From NCBI GenBank assembly GCA_002438635.1, contig DJPX01000011.1, positions 80,053-144,052 of the forward strand: DNA of 64,000 nt, read 5' to 3'. The position numbers and the translations under genes were made by a program. The DNA is from Bacteroidales bacterium UBA6401. GTDB taxonomy: Bacteria; Bacteroidota; Bacteroidia; Bacteroidales; UBA932. A model generated the notes under the pieces. It was not told the origin of the DNA, ran no database searches, and saw only the letters and a program-made list of their open reading frames with translations. This document shows positions 52,097 through 61,117 of this stretch, in pieces (position 1 is the first letter of the stretch; every line of letters begins with the position of its first letter).

Positions 52097-53398
52097 ATGA
52101 AAAAGTTAATATTATCGACTTTAGCGATTTGCACTCTTCTCAGCTCCTGCGAGGAGTTTACTCCGGTATTTACTTTCAAATACCCGGATCCATCCCGTTA
52201 TGAAGACACTCAAGGCTCGAACGTGGTGAAACCAGGGGAGATTGAGGCTACACACACTATAGCGCAACTTACTTCGCTTTATACTCCGGGAAAGCCTTTT
52301 GAAATAGAGGATGACATAGTCATTGGTGGTAGAGTAATATCATCGGATAAATCCGGTAATTTTTATAACCAGATTTATATTCAAGATGAAACCGGTGGAA
52401 TTGAAGTTAAGATTGGCAAGAACAGTCTGTATAACGAGTACAAGCTCGGACAGAAAGTATATGTGGTATGTGGTCCTGGTAATCGCACGGGCGGGCTTAC
52501 GATTGGCAGTTATGGTTATAAATCAGGTGATTATGGCGGAAATGGTATGACGCAGCTCGGTTCAGCATTTGCCAAGGGTACGTATGGCACAGAATACGAG
52601 ACTTCCTATATACGCTCGGATAGGATAATCAAGGATCATATCTATAGAGAAAGTCCAGAGGATGCGCAGCCTCAGACTCCTGTCGTTATAACAGAGTCAC
52701 AGCTTCCATCGAAGGATGCCACAGTTTCTACCTGCCCATATCTTGGACGCCTAGTCACTTTAAAGGGATTGAAATATGCAGACGAAGTATTTGCTTTGCT
52801 TTATCTCAATAGTGACGAGTCTAACAAGAATTCTAAAAACAGGGTTTTCTTGTCGGATAAGACTTGGGGGATAGATAGTTGGGCTATGAGTAAGTCCAAT
52901 TTCCTTTCTCGACTTCAAAGCGGAGTGTGGGATGAGGCTATGATAGGAAATGCCAATGACCAGAATTATGGCTCTGTCGGCTCTGTAAGTATAGACTACC
53001 TTAAAGAAGTGGATCTTCCTTTCTATGAGAATATTATGGAAAGAGAGGATGCCGATTTCTGCAGGAAAGTATATTATTGGGTTTATGGTGTATATCCGGA
53101 AAAAGAAGAAGATCAGACCCTTGTGGAGGAGCGAATGAAACCTGAAAATCTTGTAAAGATGTGGCCTCGTTATTGCCTCGCTCAGAATGCCAATGGATAC
53201 TCTGTAAGTCAGTATTTTACTATGGGTGGAACCACCATTCAGTTACGCACCAGCGGGTATGCCAAGTTCGCTGACAGTAAGATACCTGCAGAGGTGTTAA
53301 ACGGAAGCAAAACAGTTTCTCTTACCGGTATCCTTACGCTTTATCAAGGAAGTGTTCAATTCATAGTAAATTCATTGGACGACATTAAAGTAGAATAA
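52097..53398 (+). CDS. DUF5689-like OB-fold lipoprotein
   Basis: A 433-residue lipoprotein (lipobox LLSSC, Cys17, then EEFTP). The first domain (about 50-225) shows the DUF5689/OB-fold pattern: THTIAQLTSLY, IVIGGRVISSDKSGNFYNQI, YIQDETGGIEVKIG, LGQKVYVVCGP. The rest (about 190-430) is beta-rich with VTLKGLKYADEVF and a final SLTGILTLYQGSVQFIVNSL, a phrase seen in similar OB-fold proteins. It directly follows the second TBDT and is the likely surface partner. Nucleic-acid or nucleotide binding is inference. Confidence 0.68.
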   Translation: MKKLILSTLAICTLLSSCEEFTPVFTFKYPDPSRYEDTQGSNVVKPGEIEATHTIAQLTSLYTPGKPFEIEDDIVIGGRVISSDKSGNFYNQIYIQDETGGIEVKIGKNSLYNEYKLGQKVYVVCGPGNRTGGLTIGSYGYKSGDYGGNGMTQLGSAFAKGTYGTEYETSYIRSDRIIKDHIYRESPEDAQPQTPVVITESQLPSKDATVSTCPYLGRLVTLKGLKYADEVFALLYLNSDESNKNSKNRVFLSDKTWGIDSWAMSKSNFLSRLQSGVWDEAMIGNANDQNYGSVGSVSIDYLKEVDLPFYENIMEREDADFCRKVYYWVYGVYPEKEEDQTLVEERMKPENLVKMWPRYCLAQNANGYSVSQYFTMGGTTIQLRTSGYAKFADSKIPAEVLNGSKTVSLTGILTLYQGSVQFIVNSLDDIKVE

Positions 53399-53403
53399 AA
53401 ATA

Positions 53404-55398
53404 ATGAAAAGAATTTTAGCAGCATTAGTGATGGCGGTTTCTTTAACATCATGTCATGACAATCCTTTTCTCAAACAGTGGAATACCCCTTACGGTATTC
53501 CACCGTTTGGTGAAATAAGCACCTCAGATTATATTCCGGCCATAAAAGAGGGAATCAAACAACAGAACGCACAGATAGATGCTATTGTATCTAATCCTGT
53601 TCCTGCCGACTTCGAAAACACTATCGCCCCGCTGGAACTTTCTGGTGACATCCTTTCTAAAGTTCAAGGCGTGCTTTTCAATGTAGTGGAAACTGATGGT
53701 AATCCGGAGTTGGATGCCGTAGTGGAGGAGGCAGTTTCGCTTTTAAGCGCGCATAGTAGCGACATTAATTTCAATAAGGCGCTATATCAAAGAGTTAAAT
53801 CCGTATATGAGTCGGATCAAAGTTCCCTGACGCGCGAACAGCAGATGGTTCTGAAAGGGTGGTATGATGGTTTTGAAAGAGAAGGAATTGGCCTGAGTGA
53901 AGAAAAGCAGGCAGAACTTCGTGAGATAAATGCTCAAATAGCAACGCTAACCCAAAAGATTGGAAATAACATACTTGCAGAATCAAATGCTTTCAAAGAC
54001 AAATTTGGCTTCAGTGTAAGTTCTTATCCTTCAATGATGACTACTACCGAAGACAGGGAATTGCGTAGACAGTATAACGAAGCTTATCGTATGCGCGGAC
54101 ACAATGGTAACGAGTACGATAATAGAGAGTTGATTTTGAGCCTTGTAGGAGCGCGAATTCGTAAGGCCAATATACTAGGCTACAAGAACTCAGCTTCTTT
54201 TACTCTTTCTGATAAAATGGCCGAAAACCCGCAGACGGTGGATGCTTTCTTGAAAGGAATTATGGATGCAGCTACGGTAAGGGCTAAACAAGAAGTTAAG
54301 GAAATGCAGCGTTTTATGGATGAGGACATTGCATCCGGGAAACTTGCTAAGGGCTCTAAAATCGAGCAGTGGGACTGGTGGTATTATGCCGAGAAAGTCA
54401 GACGTCAGAAATACGACTTGGACGAGGATGCTGTAAGTAAATACTTTAAAGCGGAAAATGTCCTTAATGGCGTATTTATGGCAGCTAAGATGCTATACGA
54501 TGTGAACGTGGAAAAAATCGAGGATGTTCCTAGTTATAATCCTCAGTGTGTAACTACATGGAAGCTAACTAATAATGATGGTTCTTTGATAGGTATCTTA
54601 ACTACGGACCTTTTCCCTCGTTCAAGCAAGAGAGGTGGTGCGTGGATGAATAACATACGTAATCAGTATGTAGATGCTAATGGAAACGATATAAGGCCTA
54701 TTATAGTCAATGTTGGTAATCTTTCCGAGTATATGAGTATAGATGATGTGCTCACTACTTTCCACGAGTTCGGACATGCACTTCACGGGCTGCTGTCAAA
54801 ATGTCATTATGCTTCAGTTAGTGGAACTAATGTAAAGCGCGATTTTGTCGAGATGTTTTCTCAATTTAATGAGAATTGGGCTTTCCAGCCGGAATTGCTT
54901 GCTTTATATGCTAAAAACGATGCGGGAGAAGTTATTCCTCAGGAATTGGTTGATAAGATAAGAGCATCTTCTAAATTTAATCAGGGATTTGCCACTGTCG
55001 AATTGACTGCGGCCTCGATTTTGGATATGCGTTGGCATGAACTCACTTCAGTTGAAGGGGTTGATGTTGACAAGTTCGAAGCGCAGGTGGCCGAGGAGAT
55101 AGGGCTTATCCCCCAGATAACTTTCCGTTATCAGAGTACTTATTTCAATCATATCTTCGGTGGTAGCGGTTATGACTCTGGGTATTACGGATACTTGTGG
55201 TCCGAGGTGCTTGATAAGGATGCGTTCAGTATATTCCAGAATTCACCTAATGGAGTGTGGGATAAAGAATTGGCGCTTAAATTTAAGCAAATATTCCTTG
55301 AAAGGGGAGGTAGCGAAGAGCCTATGGCGCTGTATCGTGAGTTCGCCGGGCGTGAGCCTCAAGCGGATGCAATGCTTCGTTCACGCGGATTGGAATAA
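53404..55398 (+). CDS. dcp: M3-family peptidase (peptidyl-dipeptidase Dcp-like), lipoprotein
   Basis: A 664-residue zinc metallopeptidase. It carries the HExxH motif in TFHEFGHALHGLL at about residues 452-464, with the third ligand Glu in the following helix (KRDFVEMFSQF). A signal peptide with lipobox SLTSC (Cys18) places it in the envelope, as for other Bacteroidetes Dcp proteins. It removes C-terminal dipeptides from short peptides. The gene is five bases after the DUF5689-like gene and 19 before gpmI, so it is in the same series as the nucleases, though its activity is on peptides. Confidence 0.9.
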   Translation: MKRILAALVMAVSLTSCHDNPFLKQWNTPYGIPPFGEISTSDYIPAIKEGIKQQNAQIDAIVSNPVPADFENTIAPLELSGDILSKVQGVLFNVVETDGNPELDAVVEEAVSLLSAHSSDINFNKALYQRVKSVYESDQSSLTREQQMVLKGWYDGFEREGIGLSEEKQAELREINAQIATLTQKIGNNILAESNAFKDKFGFSVSSYPSMMTTTEDRELRRQYNEAYRMRGHNGNEYDNRELILSLVGARIRKANILGYKNSASFTLSDKMAENPQTVDAFLKGIMDAATVRAKQEVKEMQRFMDEDIASGKLAKGSKIEQWDWWYYAEKVRRQKYDLDEDAVSKYFKAENVLNGVFMAAKMLYDVNVEKIEDVPSYNPQCVTTWKLTNNDGSLIGILTTDLFPRSSKRGGAWMNNIRNQYVDANGNDIRPIIVNVGNLSEYMSIDDVLTTFHEFGHALHGLLSKCHYASVSGTNVKRDFVEMFSQFNENWAFQPELLALYAKNDAGEVIPQELVDKIRASSKFNQGFATVELTAASILDMRWHELTSVEGVDVDKFEAQVAEEIGLIPQITFRYQSTYFNHIFGGSGYDSGYYGYLWSEVLDKDAFSIFQNSPNGVWDKELALKFKQIFLERGGSEEPMALYREFAGREPQADAMLRSRGLE

Positions 55399-55417
55399 CA
55401 GGATATATTTTAAGTAT

Positions 55418-56938
55418 ATGAATAGAAAAGTTCTTTTAATGATTTTGGATGGTTGGGGCGAAGGTCCTCACGACCATAGTAATGCGATTTATACACAGGG
55501 AACACCTAATATAGATAAGCTTAGGGCGAAGTACCCTTTTAGTCATCTTCAGGCTTGCGGAAAATATGTAGGCCTTCCGGAAGGACAGATGGGTAATTCC
55601 GAGGTAGGACATATGAACTTAGGTGCCGGTAGAGTCATATATCAGGATTTGGTTAAGATTAATATGGCCTGTGAAGAGCATAAGCTTTTGGAAAATAAAG
55701 AGATTGCCGCCGCATTTGAAAATGTGAAGAAAAATGGTGGCAAATTGCATTTTATGGGATTATGCAGCCATGGTGGAGTTCATTCTTCATTGAATCATCT
55801 TTATGAGTTCTTGGCCGATGCCCATAAGTGTGGAATAGATAATGTCTTTGTGCATTGTTTTATGGACGGGCGTGACACAGATCCTCACAGCGGATTGGGC
55901 TTTGTCAAGGAATTGGAGGGAAAGATGGCTGAGAGCACAGGTAAGGTCGCTACTGTCTGCGGGCGTTTTTATGCTATGGACCGCGACAAGCGATGGGATC
56001 GAGTAAAGGCAGCATACGATATGCTTGTCGATGGGAAAGGCGCGGAGTTCGAAAGTGCTCAAGCGGCTATACAGGCCTCTTATGATGAAGGTATTACGGA
56101 TGAGTTTATTAAGCCTGTGGTTATCACCAAAGATGGACAGCCACTTGCGCGTATAGAGAAGGGAGATACTGTAATTTTCTTTAATTTCAGAAACGATCGT
56201 GCGCGTGAGATTACATCCGTCCTTACTCAGCATGACATGCCGGAGATGGGAATGCATACTGTTCCTCTATATTATTGCTGTCTAACTCCTTACGATGCTG
56301 ACTTTAAGGGGTTGCATATTCTCTTTGATAAGGAGATCGTGACAGATACTCTAGGCGAGACACTTTCGAAGGCTGGCAAGCATCAGTTGCGTATTGCAGA
56401 AACCGAGAAGTATGCCCATGTCACTTTCTTCTTTAATGGAGGAAGAGAGACTCCTTTTGAAAATGAGGATAGAATCTTAGTCAATTCACCTAAGGTTGCA
56501 ACATACGATTTGCAGCCAGAGATGAGTGCTCCTGAAGTCGCTAGAAGGCTTATAGATGTAATCAAGACTGAAAAAGAGGATGCCATTATCCTTAACTTTG
56601 CCAATGGCGATATGGTAGGTCACACTGGAGTTTATTCTGCGATATGTAAGGCTGTAGAGGTAGTGGATGACCTTGTAGGCAAGGTGGTGGATGAGGCCAT
56701 AAAGCATGGATATGTCGTATTGCTAACGGCTGACCATGGTAATGCAGACCATGCAGTTAACGCCGATGGCACTCCTAACACGGCTCACTCTATGAATCCT
56801 GTTCAGTTCGTGGTTATAAATGCGGGAGATGAAGTTAAAACCGTTAAGGATGGGGCATTGTGTAATGTGTCTCCTACTATTTTAAAGTTGATGGGCATTC
56901 CTCAGCCGGCAGCTATGACGGCTGAGCCTCTTATATAG
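55418..56938 (+). CDS. gpmI: 2,3-bisphosphoglycerate-independent phosphoglycerate mutase
   Basis: Glycolytic enzyme interconverting 3- and 2-phosphoglycerate. It starts MNRKVLLMILDGWGEG; the catalytic Ser is in GQMGNSEVGHMNLGAGR (about residue 60), and metal ligands are in MDGRDTDPHSG, and LTADHGNADHAV. A longer in-frame frame reaching back into the dcp gene is not plausible, since the metal-binding DGWG motif defines the N-terminus. 506 residues is normal. It is the last gene of the nuclease/TBDT/peptidase series, 19 bases after dcp. Confidence 0.95.
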   Translation: MNRKVLLMILDGWGEGPHDHSNAIYTQGTPNIDKLRAKYPFSHLQACGKYVGLPEGQMGNSEVGHMNLGAGRVIYQDLVKINMACEEHKLLENKEIAAAFENVKKNGGKLHFMGLCSHGGVHSSLNHLYEFLADAHKCGIDNVFVHCFMDGRDTDPHSGLGFVKELEGKMAESTGKVATVCGRFYAMDRDKRWDRVKAAYDMLVDGKGAEFESAQAAIQASYDEGITDEFIKPVVITKDGQPLARIEKGDTVIFFNFRNDRAREITSVLTQHDMPEMGMHTVPLYYCCLTPYDADFKGLHILFDKEIVTDTLGETLSKAGKHQLRIAETEKYAHVTFFFNGGRETPFENEDRILVNSPKVATYDLQPEMSAPEVARRLIDVIKTEKEDAIILNFANGDMVGHTGVYSAICKAVEVVDDLVGKVVDEAIKHGYVVLLTADHGNADHAVNADGTPNTAHSMNPVQFVVINAGDEVKTVKDGALCNVSPTILKLMGIPQPAAMTAEPLI

Positions 56939-57079
56939 AGTTTTTATAGAATAGTAGAATTTACGATCTAAAAGATTTATTTCCAGGACCGGGTTTCTTT
57001 TGAAAATAACGTGTGAAATATACACGACAAAGAAGAAATTTAGTTGAGGACATGGCTATTTATCAGAGATTTAGTTAAT

Positions 57080-57946
57080 ATGTATAAGTTTAAACCGATA
57101 TTGAAGACACTCGTTTGGGGAACGGAGAGTTGGGTGCTTTCTGGTGTACCTGGCAGTGAGTCTGTTGTAGAAGAAGGCCCGCAGGCAGGGAAAAAGATAA
57201 CGGATATTTATCCTGGCACTTTTCCTTTGCTGATAAAGTTCATAGATGCTAAGAGGGATCTATCTATACAGGTTCATCCAGATGACGAATTGGCCCGAAA
57301 ACGCCATAACAGCAAGGGTAAGACGGAGATGTGGTATATCATCGATGCTGCACCTCAGGCTCACCTTATAAGTGGATTGAAAAAGAGCATTACGCCGGAA
57401 GATTATGTGCGTTTGGTGGAAGAGAATAAAATCACCGATGTTCTTCAAGACTACAAGGTTTCAAGCGGAGATGTGTTTTTTCTTCCAGCTGGTCGTATAC
57501 ATGCAATAGGTGGAGGATGCTATCTCGCTGAAATTCAGGAGACCTCGGATATTACTTACCGTATATATGATTATGGAAGGCTTGGCCTGGATGGAAAACC
57601 TCGTCAGTTGCATACAGAACTAGCTAAGGATGCAATAGACTACACTGTTCTTCCAGATTACAGAACTCATTATGATCCTAAAAAGGATGCTCTCGTGAAT
57701 CTGGTCACTTGTTCACATTTTACAACGGATCTTTTGGATCTGGATCGTCCTTTTGATATGTCGGTTAAGAAATGCGGCGAGTTTCTAGTAGTTATCCAGA
57801 TGAAAGGTAGTAGCGTTCTAAAGACCGCTTCAGAGCAGGTTACCCTTATGCCGGGAGAATGCGCCCTAATCCTCTCATCCCAAGAAGACAATTTGCAGAT
57901 AATACCTTCTAAAGAAGGCTCAAGTATACTGACTACACACTGCTAG
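57080..57946 (+). CDS. manA: Mannose-6-phosphate isomerase, type I
   Basis: Interconverts mannose-6-phosphate and fructose-6-phosphate. I start at ATG 57080 (MYKFKPILKTLVWG), the family N-terminus, instead of an ATG 12 codons upstream. Zinc ligands are in LSIQVHPDDELA, KTEMWYII, and the active-site PAGRIHAIGGG follows. 288 residues is the short form common in Bacteroidetes. The 141-base space after gpmI has no clear promoter or terminator. It converges on rnr with 11 bases between the stops. Confidence 0.92.
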   Translation: MYKFKPILKTLVWGTESWVLSGVPGSESVVEEGPQAGKKITDIYPGTFPLLIKFIDAKRDLSIQVHPDDELARKRHNSKGKTEMWYIIDAAPQAHLISGLKKSITPEDYVRLVEENKITDVLQDYKVSSGDVFFLPAGRIHAIGGGCYLAEIQETSDITYRIYDYGRLGLDGKPRQLHTELAKDAIDYTVLPDYRTHYDPKKDALVNLVTCSHFTTDLLDLDRPFDMSVKKCGEFLVVIQMKGSSVLKTASEQVTLMPGECALILSSQEDNLQIIPSKEGSSILTTHC

Positions 57947-57957
57947 GGGGACCATCA

Positions 57958-59949
57958 CTACACCAATTCAAAGTCCAGCAGGCGTTGATCCAGATTGGCA
58001 TTGATTACACGGATGCGCACCTCATCACCTAAATGGTAGATTTTGTGGGTGCGCTTTCCTTTTATTCTGTAGAGTTTTTCGTCGAATTCGAAAAAGTCTT
58101 CTTTAATAGTGCGCAGTGCCACCATGCCCTCAATATGAGTGGGTTCAATTTCTACATACATTCCGAAATCAGTCAGCCCGGAAATGTGCCCGGTAAATTC
58201 TTGGCCAATCTTGTCCTGCATAAATTCCACTACTTTGTATTTTATGCTTGTGCGTTCCGCTTCAGTTGCAAGAGCCTCACGACCAGAGGCATATTTACAT
58301 TCCTGCTCGAAATACTCCTTATCTTGACTCTTGGCATTATTCAGATAAAGGGCCAATAATCTATGCACCATAAGGTCCGGGTATCGCCTTATAGGGGAGG
58401 TGAAGTGGGTATAGTCGGCAAAGGCTAATCCGTAGTGGCCAATGTTATCAGTGCTATATTTGGCCTTGGCCATCGAACGCAGGGCAATGTCTTTGAAGGC
58501 AGTAGCTTCCGGTTTACCTTTAGACCTATCAAGTAGTTCGCTGATTGCCCCTGCCGCTTTTTTCCCTTCTAAGTCTCCACCCATTTTATACCCTAGGCTT
58601 TTTGCAAATTGTCTTAGCGAGGCCAATTTATCCGGGTTAGGGACATCGTGCACTCGGTAGACAAAAGTTTTGCCTGTGGCAGCGACAAATTCCGCTACGG
58701 ACTTGTTAGCTAACAGCATGAACTCTTCGATGAGCCAATTGGCCTCTTTACTTATCTTTTGATATATCTCGACAGGTTTTCCGTTCTTGTCGCAAAGAAC
58801 TTTAGTCTCCGGTCTTTCGAAGTCTATCGCTCCAGCCTTACGTCTTTTTTCTTTTAGTATATGGGCCAATTCGTTCAGCACCTTTAGTGCATAGTGCAGT
58901 TCTCTTGCTTTGTGATCTTTCGGTGTCGGGGAATCTTCTTCGGCCATTATTATGTCTTGTGCCTGCTCGTATGTTAGTCGGAAATCGGATTTTATGGCTG
59001 TCCTACCGAACCATTTTTTTCTTATTGCGGCTTTAGGGCTTATTTCGAACACTGCAGAAAAGCATAATTTCTCCTCATCTGCGCGGAGTGAACATAATTT
59101 ATTGCAAAGTTTTTCGGGGAGCATGGGAACTGTTCTATCTGCCAGATAGACTGAAGTGCCACGTGAGCGTGCTTCCTTATCAATCTCGGTTTCTGGTGTC
59201 ACGTAATGTGATACATCGGCTATATGCACACCTACTTCATAGTTCCCATTTTCAAGTGTCTTAAAAGAAAGCGCATCGTCGAAATCTTTCGCGTCCTCTG
59301 GGTCAATGGTAAATGTGAATGTGTCGCGGAAGTCCTTGCGCTCCTTCATGTCTTCAGGTGTAATCTTATCGGAAATGTCATCGGCTGCTTTTTCTAGTTC
59401 GGGATCAAATCTATAAGGAAGTCCGAACTCGGAGAGTATGCTATGCATTTCTGTTTCATTTTCTCCTGGAACGCCTATCACTTCTATTATTTTACCAAAT
59501 GGAAGACTTTCTCCTTTATCCCAATGCTGTACTAATACTGAGACTTTCCATCCCTTCTGTGCTCCAGCTTCTTCTGCTTGTTTAGGATCAACTTCTATAT
59601 CGTAGGGCATTACGCGGTTTTGCATGAGCACCCACGCTCCCTTCCCGCTACTATGATATATGCCAATGAACGGCTTATCTGAACGCTCAAGTACATCTAC
59701 CACGACACCTTCGCGTCTATGTGCTTTGGTTGTACTTTTCTTTTTATTTGAAAGGGTTGACTCTTTGGTGACGCTTACTCTTACTAAGTCCCCATTTAGG
59801 GCTCCGCGTGTTTTAGATGCCGGCACGAATATGTCATCATCTTCTCCATCGACTATTACGAATGCGAAACCTTCGCGTGTCATCTGAACTTTACCTATGT
59901 AAGAAGGGAAAATTTTTTTCCCCGGAGTGCGTCTTTTCTTTGTCTTCAT
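57958..59949 (-). CDS. rnr: Ribonuclease R
   Basis: A 3'-5' exoribonuclease that degrades structured RNA. After a basic N-terminus (MKTKKRRTPGKK) come cold-shock-type domains, the RNB catalytic domain with FTIDPEDAKDFDDALSF (metal Asp cluster) and HFTSPIRRYPDLMVHRLLA, and a C-terminal S1 domain (FTGHISGLTDFGMYVEIEPT). At 663 residues it is shorter than many Bacteroidetes homologues (about 710), with a reduced N-terminus. I use ATG 59949, since a -7 box lies at 59971-59978 just upstream. Confidence 0.94.
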   Translation of the reverse strand: MKTKKRRTPGKKIFPSYIGKVQMTREGFAFVIVDGEDDDIFVPASKTRGALNGDLVRVSVTKESTLSNKKKSTTKAHRREGVVVDVLERSDKPFIGIYHSSGKGAWVLMQNRVMPYDIEVDPKQAEEAGAQKGWKVSVLVQHWDKGESLPFGKIIEVIGVPGENETEMHSILSEFGLPYRFDPELEKAADDISDKITPEDMKERKDFRDTFTFTIDPEDAKDFDDALSFKTLENGNYEVGVHIADVSHYVTPETEIDKEARSRGTSVYLADRTVPMLPEKLCNKLCSLRADEEKLCFSAVFEISPKAAIRKKWFGRTAIKSDFRLTYEQAQDIIMAEEDSPTPKDHKARELHYALKVLNELAHILKEKRRKAGAIDFERPETKVLCDKNGKPVEIYQKISKEANWLIEEFMLLANKSVAEFVAATGKTFVYRVHDVPNPDKLASLRQFAKSLGYKMGGDLEGKKAAGAISELLDRSKGKPEATAFKDIALRSMAKAKYSTDNIGHYGLAFADYTHFTSPIRRYPDLMVHRLLALYLNNAKSQDKEYFEQECKYASGREALATEAERTSIKYKVVEFMQDKIGQEFTGHISGLTDFGMYVEIEPTHIEGMVALRTIKEDFFEFDEKLYRIKGKRTHKIYHLGDEVRIRVINANLDQRLLDFELV

Positions 59950-59970
59950 TGTGCGTTCAATTCTAAAGTG

Positions 59971-59978
59971 CAAAATTA
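59971..59978 (-). promoter_or_regulatory. -7 box of rnr
   Basis: TAATTTTG on the minus strand, 21 bases before the ATG at 59949. It overlaps the longer in-frame ATG at 59973, so that start is unlikely. Confidence 0.5.
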
Positions 59979-60035
59979 CGCAAAATCCTTCTACTTTTCA
60001 TAATTCGGTGAGCGTACTAAACCCATATCTTTTCA

Positions 60036-60168
60036 TAGTCCGAGAAAACAGCCCTTTCTAGGACAAAAACTTCAATTTACTTATTTTGTCCTAGAAAAAG
60101 GCCTTTCCAAGGACAAAAAGTTGCATCCTGAAAGACTAGCCGCCCTCGGCTCTAGAGGAGGAGGTCGT
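60036..60168 (+). repeat. Hairpin repeat R3, copy A
   Basis: Aligns with 60514-60649 in direct orientation. Each unit holds two hairpins with arms TTTTGTCC/GGACAAAA-like, then a constant tail AAAGACTAGCCGCCCTCGGC and TCTAGAGG. In this copy the first left arm has decayed (TAGTCCGAGAAAA with CTAGGACAAAAA); the second, TTTTGTCC...GGACAAAA, is intact. No ORF. Confidence 0.75.
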
Positions 60169-60333
60169 TTTCTAGAACACAAAGTTGTAGCTAATCAAAA
60201 TAGTTAAGAAAGAGGCCTTGCGGAACGGCCAGTCAACCATTATTTGTGAACATCCACAATATATTTCTAGACATAAAAGTATGAGTGAGAATGACCAAAA
60301 AGCAAACCCTTCCGAATTGAAAAGACACAACCC

Positions 60334-60479
60334 GAAATTCACCTTTAGAAGATAACTCTATTCTATGTACTTCCAGAAGGGGTAAGGTTCAAAGGTGATC
60401 GCAAATAATGTTCACCTTTACCTGCTACCCTTCGTAGGATACCCTACAAGGCACATCGACTTCAAAGGTGTTTTTCAGG
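60334..60479 (+). repeat. Dispersed repeat R2, copy 2
   Basis: Partner of 3468-3614, same orientation, about 57 kb away. It lies between the two R3 copies. Landmarks TTCTATGT, GGGGTAAGG, CAAAGGTGATCGCAAA, TTCACCTTTACCTGCT, CCCTACAAGGCAC and GACTTCAAAGGTG are conserved. Confidence 0.7.
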
Positions 60480-60513
60480 TTCAAAAATTAATCCTTCATG
60501 ACCTACCACCTAT

Positions 60514-60649
60514 ATTTTGTCCGAGAAAACCGCCTTTTCTCGGACAAAAACATAATTTTACTTGTTTTGTCCGAAAATAAGCCCTTTCCAAGGACAAAAA
60601 GTTGCATTCTGAAAGACTAGCCGCCCTCGGCTCTAGAGGGAAGGCTCGT
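60514..60649 (+). repeat. Hairpin repeat R3, copy B, with perfect 15-bp stem
   Basis: 60515-60529 and 60535-60549 are exact reverse complements (TTTTGTCCGAGAAAA), loop CCGCC. A second hairpin, TTTTGTCC...GGACAAAA, follows at about 60564-60599, then the same tail as copy A. The perfect stem suggests selection or recent origin. Confidence 0.8.
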
Positions 60650-60672
60650 TAATTCGCATCACAACCTAAATT

Positions 60673-60739
60673 AACACTCTTTCTTCCAAAGTCGAAACCA
60701 CTCTCGAAAATTCGGGAACCATTTTAAACGGCTTCTTAG
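60673..60739 (+). repeat. Diverged partial copy of the 1331-1411 element end
   Basis: ACACTCTTTCTTCCAAAGTC, a CTCGAAAA motif, TTCGGGAACCATTTTAAAC and GGCTTCTTAG match the right half of the element at 1246-1408. No left inverted repeat is visible here. Confidence 0.6.
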
Positions 60740-60860
60740 AAATATTCAGACTTTTGCTGATTGAGAACAGAACGATAGTAGAGTAAAGAGATTGGTGAAA
60801 CTTTCTGATTGGTTCATTGGTGGCAATGGCGGTTGAATTAGTAAAAATTAGTGGAAACGA

Positions 60861-60891
60861 TTTGCTATAAAAAGAAAAAGTGGTAAATTTG
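60861..60891 (+). promoter_or_regulatory. Consensus promoter with no gene directly downstream
   Basis: TTTG (60861-60864), exactly 19 bases, TAAATTTG (60884-60891). Just after it CGCGG...CCGCG can pair. The next ATG frames stop within a few codons; the first plausible coding sequence is at 61230. It may drive a long leader for the surface lipoprotein at 61404, or a non-coding RNA. Confidence 0.6.
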
Positions 60892-60980
60892 CGCGGTTTT
60901 TTCCGGAGTGATTCCGCGAGAATCAAACATGCGAAGGTGATCGTATCTGAAATCAACGAATCCTTCCATTTATGAGGGCT

Positions 60981-61063
60981 AAGTAACTTAAAACAACATG
61001 TGTTTGGAGATTTTCGAGAGCAAAAGAATTTTCAAAGATGATGCAGTTAATTTGAAAGTTACT
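60981..61063 (-). repeat. Dispersed repeat R1, copy 5 (inverted)
   Basis: The reverse complement starts AGTAACTTTCAAATTAACTG then CATCATCTTTG and CTCGAAAATCT, and ends AAGTTACTT, so both ends carry the AAGTAACTT motif in inverted orientation. Confidence 0.55.
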
Positions 61064-61117
61064 ATATGTAATTTGATAGTGTTCACATTGTTCACTTGAA
61101 AAGGCGGATATCTAAAT

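Noticed and set aside
55160..55417. N-terminal extension of gpmI back into dcp
   Set aside because: The family N-terminus with the metal-binding DGWG motif begins at 55418, and the extension lies wholly inside the dcp coding region in another frame.
60036..60649. CRISPR array
   Set aside because: Only two long units with an unrelated 345-bp insert between them, no regular short spacers and no cas genes.
60666..60956. A 96-codon minus-strand reading frame in the repeat island
   Set aside because: It overlaps a repeat copy and the orphan promoter, has no recognisable domain, and its sequence is low-complexity Ser/Phe/Lys; I regard it as chance.
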